64,000 nucleotides of DNA from Halapricum hydrolyticum (lineage in GTDB: Archaea > Halobacteriota > Halobacteria > Halobacteriales > Haloarculaceae). Position numbers and translations under genes: made by a program. The first letter of the stretch is position 1, and the number at the start of each line of letters is the position of its first letter. Location of the stretch: positions 1-64,000 of the forward strand of contig NZ_JAOPKC010000001.1 in NCBI RefSeq assembly GCF_025517535.1, in the 5' to 3' direction. Positions 59,926 to 64,000 of the stretch are shown piece by piece. The notes beneath the pieces were generated by a model, which had not been told where the DNA came from, searched no databases, and saw nothing but the letters and a program-made list of their open reading frames with translations.

Positions 59926-61482
59926 GTGGAAGCTGACGAATCCGGGCACTCGGTCAATCTGACTGAGGGACCGCTGTTGCGGCCGCTGATCGCGCTGTCG
60001 CTGCCGATCGTCGCCTCCCAGTTGCTGCAGGTGACGTACAATCTGGCGGATACGTTCTGGGTTGGACGGCTGGGTCAGAACGCGGTGACTGCGCTGTCGC
60101 TGTCGCTGCCGTTCGTCTTTCTGATGGTCAGTCTCGGTGGCGGGTTGACCGTCGCCGGCACAGTACTGGTCTCACAGAACACCGGTGCGGGCAACACCGA
60201 GCGAGTGAGTCACGTCGCCGGCCAGACCATCGCGTTCGTCTCGCTGGTCTCGATCGGGCTGGCGTCGCTCGGGTTCGTCCTCTCGCCGGTGCTGTTGCCG
60301 CTGATCGGTGGTTCGGCCGACCCCGAGGCGATCCGGCTGGCGGTCGTCTACACGCGGATCATCTTCGTCGGCGTCGTCTTCATGTTCGGTTTCCAGATCT
60401 TTCAGGCGCTGTTGCGGGGGTACGGCGACACGGTGACGCCGATGTACCTGATGGGCGCGAGCGTGACGCTGAACGTCCTACTCGATCCGTTCCTCATCCT
60501 GGGGTTCCGAAACAATCTCCTGTTCGAGTGGGCACAGTGGCTCCCCGTCGGCGTCGACTTCCTCGCGCTGCAGACGGACCTCTACGCGGCGACGGGCTTT
60601 GCCGGACTGGGCGTGACGGGTGCGGCAGTCGCGACGGTCGTCTCCAGGGGAATCGCTGCGGCGATCGGGTTCTGGCTGATCTTCACCGACCGGGTCGGAC
60701 TGACGGTCTCGCTGTCGGATCTGCGCCTCCAGCTCGACACGGTCAAGAAAATCATCGACATCGGCGTGCCGACGGCCGCGGAACAGAGCGCCAACTCCCT
60801 GGCCTACACCGTCATGACGGCGCTTGCGGCGATGGTCAGCGGCCCTGCCGTCGCCGCCTACGGGATTGGCAACCGAATCAACACGTTCGTCTTTCTGCCG
60901 GCGATCGGGCTTGCCCGCGGGACCGAGACGGCTGTCGGGCAGAACCTCGGTGCCGGGAAGAACGACCGGGCGAAACGTGCGGTCCTGCTTTCGACGGGGA
61001 TCGTCGGCGTAGTCTTCGGGGTCGTGAGCGTGCTCGTGTTCCTGCTCGCGCGTCCGCTCGTGACGGCTTTCATTCCCGGCGACCCCGGGGTCATTCGTCT
61101 GGGGACGGACTACTTCAAGATCATCGGCCCGACCTACGTCTTCATGGGCGCGTTCCAGGTCATCAACGCCGGGTTCCGCGGTGCCGGTTCCACGCGGACG
61201 GCGATGGTCTTCTCGATCATCTCTCAGTGGGGCGTTCGCATCCCGCCGACGTATCTGCTGATCACCGTCGCCGGCATCGGCGCGATGGGCGTCTGGGGCG
61301 GCATCGCCTTCTCGCACGTCGCCGCCGCGGCGGCCGTGGCCGTCTGGTACGTCTACGGCGACTGGGCGGAGAACGTCTTGGAAGAAGACGAATCATCGCC
61401 GGGTATGACCGACGACGAACAACTCTCCGAACCAGACGGCGACGAACTGCCTATCGAGGAAGAACCGTCCGTCGATGACTGA
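59926..61482 (+). CDS. MATE-family efflux transporter
   Basis: This 518-residue protein has twelve membrane helices in two MatE halves (QLLQVTYNLADTFWVGRLG and TAAEQSANSLAYTVMTAL) and an acidic C-terminal tail of 45 residues. It exports drugs or metabolites using Na+ or H+. GTG 59926 is chosen because an exact AGGAGGTGA (59912-59920) lies 6-7 bases upstream. That makes it one of the few genes here with a clear Shine-Dalgarno site; GTG 59917 would sit inside that site. Confidence 0.93.
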   Translation: MEADESGHSVNLTEGPLLRPLIALSLPIVASQLLQVTYNLADTFWVGRLGQNAVTALSLSLPFVFLMVSLGGGLTVAGTVLVSQNTGAGNTERVSHVAGQTIAFVSLVSIGLASLGFVLSPVLLPLIGGSADPEAIRLAVVYTRIIFVGVVFMFGFQIFQALLRGYGDTVTPMYLMGASVTLNVLLDPFLILGFRNNLLFEWAQWLPVGVDFLALQTDLYAATGFAGLGVTGAAVATVVSRGIAAAIGFWLIFTDRVGLTVSLSDLRLQLDTVKKIIDIGVPTAAEQSANSLAYTVMTALAAMVSGPAVAAYGIGNRINTFVFLPAIGLARGTETAVGQNLGAGKNDRAKRAVLLSTGIVGVVFGVVSVLVFLLARPLVTAFIPGDPGVIRLGTDYFKIIGPTYVFMGAFQVINAGFRGAGSTRTAMVFSIISQWGVRIPPTYLLITVAGIGAMGVWGGIAFSHVAAAAAVAVWYVYGDWAENVLEEDESSPGMTDDEQLSEPDGDELPIEEEPSVDD

Positions 61483-61620
61483 TCACTTCCGACTGTGGTG
61501 TGAGTCCCGCAACTCACCGTCACACTCAGGGCACGCTGCCCAGTAGGACGCTGGAACGACCGATTTCCCACAATTAACATACTCGAAACGCGGTCGACTG
61601 GACGTATGTTTCGAACTCAC
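61483..61620 (-). CDS. Tiny rubrerythrin-like zinc ribbon protein
   Basis: This 45-residue protein has FEYVNCGKSVVPA then ACPECDGELRDS, related in layout to the haloarchaeal rubrerythrin-like ribbon at 9769-9924. The first knuckle has lost one cysteine (VNCG, where CxxC is usual). GTG 61620 is about 27 bases after a TATA-like GCTTATCA. A longer start at 61719 would overlap the next gene by 26 bases. Confidence 0.5.
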   Translation of the reverse strand: MSSKHTSSRPRFEYVNCGKSVVPASYWAACPECDGELRDSHHSRK

Positions 61621-61693
61621 GCGAGATCGTCCGACGTTGCCCGTGATAAGCGTTTTCGGAAAATAGGTATATCTGGTAATATCCCCTAGTATC

Positions 61694-62980
61694 CTACTCG
61701 GCACGTTCGACAAGCGCACTCGCGCGCTCGCTCGCCCGTTCCCGGACGGCCCGTTCGTCGAACACCTGGACGTCGCGATCGCGCATCAACACCTGCCCGT
61801 CACAGACGGTGTGTCGGACGTCACTCCCGCGGGCAGCGTATGTGAGGTGGCTCACGAGATCGTGAGCGGGGGTCAGGTGCGGGGCGTCGAGATCGATCAC
61901 GGCCAGGTCGGCGTTCGCCCCTCGCTCTATTCGCCCGGAGTCGAATCCGAGAATCTCGGCACTGCCGCGGGTCGCCATCTCGACGACGCTTTCGGCGTCG
62001 ACCGCGCTGGCGTCGTCGGCCGCGAGTTTGCCGAGCATCGCGGCGTCGCGCATCTCGTCGAACATATCAAGATCGTTGTTCGAGGCCGCGCCGTCGGTGC
62101 CGAGCCCGACCGGCACGCCCGCATCGAGCAAGTCCTGGACGGGTGCCATCCCGGAGGCGAGCTTCATGTTCGAGGCTGGGCAGTGGACCACGCCCGTGCC
62201 CCGGTCGGCAAGCAACTCGATCTCGCTGCCGTCGAGGTGGACGCCGTGTGCGAGGTAGTCACCCGGTTCGAGCAGTCCCAGACGGGCAGCGTATTCCAGC
62301 GGCCGCTCGCCGTGTTCGTCGACGATCGGATCGACCTCGTCAGTCGTCTCGTTGGCATGGAGGTGGACCGGTACGTCCGCTTCACGGGCTTGTGGCACGA
62401 ACTCCCGGTAGTACTCTGCACCGACAGTCGTCAGCGAGTGGGGCATGAACGCGGTTCGAATCCGTCCGTCGGCCGCACCGTCGTACTCGCGAGCGAACGC
62501 GAGACCGTCGCGCATCTCCTCGCGAGCGGCGTCGTCGTCCTTTCCGACTGTGATCGCTCCGTACCCCAGCCGCGCGCGCATGCCGGCCGACTCGACGGTC
62601 TCGACGACCTCCGGCATGAAGAAGTACATGTCGTTCAGGGCGGTCGTCCCCGATTTGAGCATCTCGATCAGTCCCAGTTCCGTGCCGACGCGGACGTCCT
62701 CGGCGGTGAGTTCGGCCTCGACCGGCCAGATGTCCTCTTGCAGCCACGCGTCCAGCGGTTTGTCGTCGGCGTAGCCGCGAAGCAGCGTCATCGCGACGTG
62801 GGTGTGGGCGTTGACGAGCCCGGGAATGACGAGTCCGCCCGACGCGTCGAGTTCGTCGTCGCCGGAGAGATCACCCACGTCGACGATCTCGCCGCTGTCC
62901 TGATCGAGCAGTACGTCCGCACGCTCGACTGAGTGGTCCGGGAGCAAGACCTGACCGCCCGAAACGAGGAGTTCGCTCAT
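61694..62980 (-). CDS. 5-methylthioadenosine/S-adenosylhomocysteine deaminase-type amidohydrolase
   Basis: This 428-residue metal-dependent amidohydrolase has H59-x-H61 in VNAHTHVAM, HLHANET, AHGVHLD and GTDGAASNNDLDMFDEM, the MtaD/SsnA-like set. It deaminates MTA, SAH or adenosine derivatives; exact substrate preference is unknown. The full length matches the family. It is divergent from hisG with about 100 bases between. Confidence 0.9.
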   Translation of the reverse strand: MSELLVSGGQVLLPDHSVERADVLLDQDSGEIVDVGDLSGDDELDASGGLVIPGLVNAHTHVAMTLLRGYADDKPLDAWLQEDIWPVEAELTAEDVRVGTELGLIEMLKSGTTALNDMYFFMPEVVETVESAGMRARLGYGAITVGKDDDAAREEMRDGLAFAREYDGAADGRIRTAFMPHSLTTVGAEYYREFVPQAREADVPVHLHANETTDEVDPIVDEHGERPLEYAARLGLLEPGDYLAHGVHLDGSEIELLADRGTGVVHCPASNMKLASGMAPVQDLLDAGVPVGLGTDGAASNNDLDMFDEMRDAAMLGKLAADDASAVDAESVVEMATRGSAEILGFDSGRIERGANADLAVIDLDAPHLTPAHDLVSHLTYAARGSDVRHTVCDGQVLMRDRDVQVFDERAVRERASERASALVERAE

Positions 62981-63079
62981 AGCCGTTCGTTCGTCGGGGG
63001 AGGCTTTGACCGTTGGGTTCGTCGCTCGCCGACGCCGCCGGAGGGAAAAGCAATTGCCCTCCCGTCTCTACGTTCCGGT

Positions 63080-63928
63080 ATGCGCATCGCCGTGCCCAAC
63101 AAGGGCCGCCTGCACGAGCCGAGCGTTGAGTTGCTCGAACGCGCGGGACTGCACGTCGTCGACGGGGCCGACCGCAAACTCCACGCCGAGACTGTCGATC
63201 CCGAGGTGACGATTCTGTTCGCCCGCGCCGCCGACATCCCCGAGTACGTCTCCGACGGCGCCGCCGACGTGGGCATCACCGGCTTCGATCAGGTCGTCGA
63301 AGCCCAGCGGGAGAACCTCGTCGAACTGCTCGACCTCGAGTTCGGCCGCTGCAAGCTCGTCCTCGCTGCGCCCGAAGACGGCGATATCGACGCCGTTTCT
63401 AACCTCGACGGCGGGAGAATCGCGACCGAGTTCCCGAACGTCACCCGAGAGTTCCTCGACGAGCAAGGAGTCGACGCCGATATCACCGAGGTCTCGGGTG
63501 CGACCGAACTCACGCCGCACGTCGACATCGCCGACGCCATCGTCGACATCACCTCGACTGGAACGACTCTGCGGATGAACCGCCTTTCGGTCGTCGCCGA
63601 TGTTCTCGAATCGTCGGTGCGGCTGTTCGCCCGCGAAGACGTTCGTGCCGACGAGAAAGTCCAGCAGATCGAGACGGCACTGGGTTCGGTGCTGTCCGCC
63701 GAGGGGAAACGCTATCTCATGATGAACGTCCCCACGGACGCACTCGACGAGGTCGAAGAAGTGCTCCCCGGCATGGGCGGACCGACCGTGATGGACATCG
63801 CCGGAAAGGAAGACGTCGCCGTCCACGCCGTCGTGGACGACAGCGAGGTCTTCGAGACGATCAACGCGCTGAAATCGGTCGGAGCCAGTGACATCCTCGT
63901 GACCGAGATCGAGCGTCTCGTCGAGTGA
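63080..63928 (+). CDS. hisG: ATP phosphoribosyltransferase (long form)
   Basis: This first enzyme of histidine synthesis joins ATP and PRPP. The 282-residue protein has RIAVPNKGRLHEPS, DVGITGFDQV, the PRPP-binding segment ADAIVDITSTGTTL and a C-terminal regulatory domain (MNVPTDALDEVEEVLPGM) where histidine inhibits. ATG 63080 follows an AAAAGC element by about 30 bases. It needs no HisZ. Confidence 0.96.
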   Translation: MRIAVPNKGRLHEPSVELLERAGLHVVDGADRKLHAETVDPEVTILFARAADIPEYVSDGAADVGITGFDQVVEAQRENLVELLDLEFGRCKLVLAAPEDGDIDAVSNLDGGRIATEFPNVTREFLDEQGVDADITEVSGATELTPHVDIADAIVDITSTGTTLRMNRLSVVADVLESSVRLFAREDVRADEKVQQIETALGSVLSAEGKRYLMMNVPTDALDEVEEVLPGMGGPTVMDIAGKEDVAVHAVVDDSEVFETINALKSVGASDILVTEIERLVE

Positions 63929-64000
63929 CGGCTCCCGCACCGACGATCGGCCACTCGACGACGTCCGTCGACGCGGCGGTCTCTGTCACTCGACGATGTC

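Noticed and set aside
1..64000. CRISPR arrays
   Set aside because: No regularly spaced 25-40-base repeats with unique spacers; the direct repeats found are pairs or coding tandem repeats.
1..64000. tRNA or rRNA genes
   Set aside because: No spacer showed a cloverleaf with T-loop consensus or rRNA-like sequence; the GGTTCGAGC at 25800 belongs to a simple long hairpin, not a tRNA T arm.
63929..64000. Start of another gene at the right edge
   Set aside because: The 72 bases after hisG show no start or end that can be assigned.

Overview
The window reads as chromosome of a halophilic archaeon (class Halobacteria). The coding sequence is GC-rich and the proteins are strongly acidic. Most genes carry a TATA-like box about 26-31 bases before the first codon with no leader. 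Archaeal markers include Spt5, SecE/Sec61-gamma, Elp3, MptE, a GTPBP1-like GTPase, archaeal phosphoglycolate phosphatase and an Mcp-type transducer. Gene density is high, and I saw no rRNA, tRNA or CRISPR array. A family within the haloarchaea cannot be fixed from this window alone.

Layout. 1-10.5 kb: housekeeping genes (HD phosphohydrolase, MinD-like ATPase, pyrF, site-2 protease, LbH acyltransferase, purD, AI-2E transporter, DUF255 thioredoxin-domain protein, small zinc ribbon, thioredoxin). 10.5-15 kb: a solute-binding protein with no signal peptide, divergent from a methyl-accepting transducer, then an FG-GAP surface lipoprotein whose signal peptide is cut off by a UAG codon. 15-25.6 kb: sugar isomerase, Gfo/Idh/MocA oxidoreductase, a DUF7124-like gene, spt5-secE, GNAT, glutamine amidotransferase, GTPase, phosphatase, a membrane J-domain protein, two methyltransferases and several small cysteine-rich proteins.

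25.8-38.4 kb: two complete head-to-tail phosphate operons, each pstS-pstC-pstA-pstB-phoU on the minus strand, with a divergent AbrB-PhoU regulator beyond them. The two pstB genes share a 713-base block that looks identical, while their neighbours have diverged. 38.4-45 kb: mptE-folP, a lipoprotein, creatininase-family amidase, a ribbon-helix-helix protein, a DUF555 protein and an Ogg-type glycosylase. 45-50.5 kb: a potassium module of small protein, UspA, TrkA and TrkH, divergent from an Lrp-type regulator carrying the same RCK_C ligand domain as TrkA, followed by a second, two-domain Usp protein.

51-52.7 kb: an IS1341/IS605-type element with a degenerate tnpB, a divergent 47-residue gene and highly structured ends. 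The tnpB is interrupted by two short palindromes carrying a UAG. 52.7-64 kb: elp3, a pilin-like pair of large secreted proteins (DUF7286/DUF7284-like) preceded by a possible 17-codon leader ORF, a repeat-bearing secreted protein, a MATE exporter under a palindromic operator-like site, a small zinc ribbon, mtaD-type deaminase and hisG.
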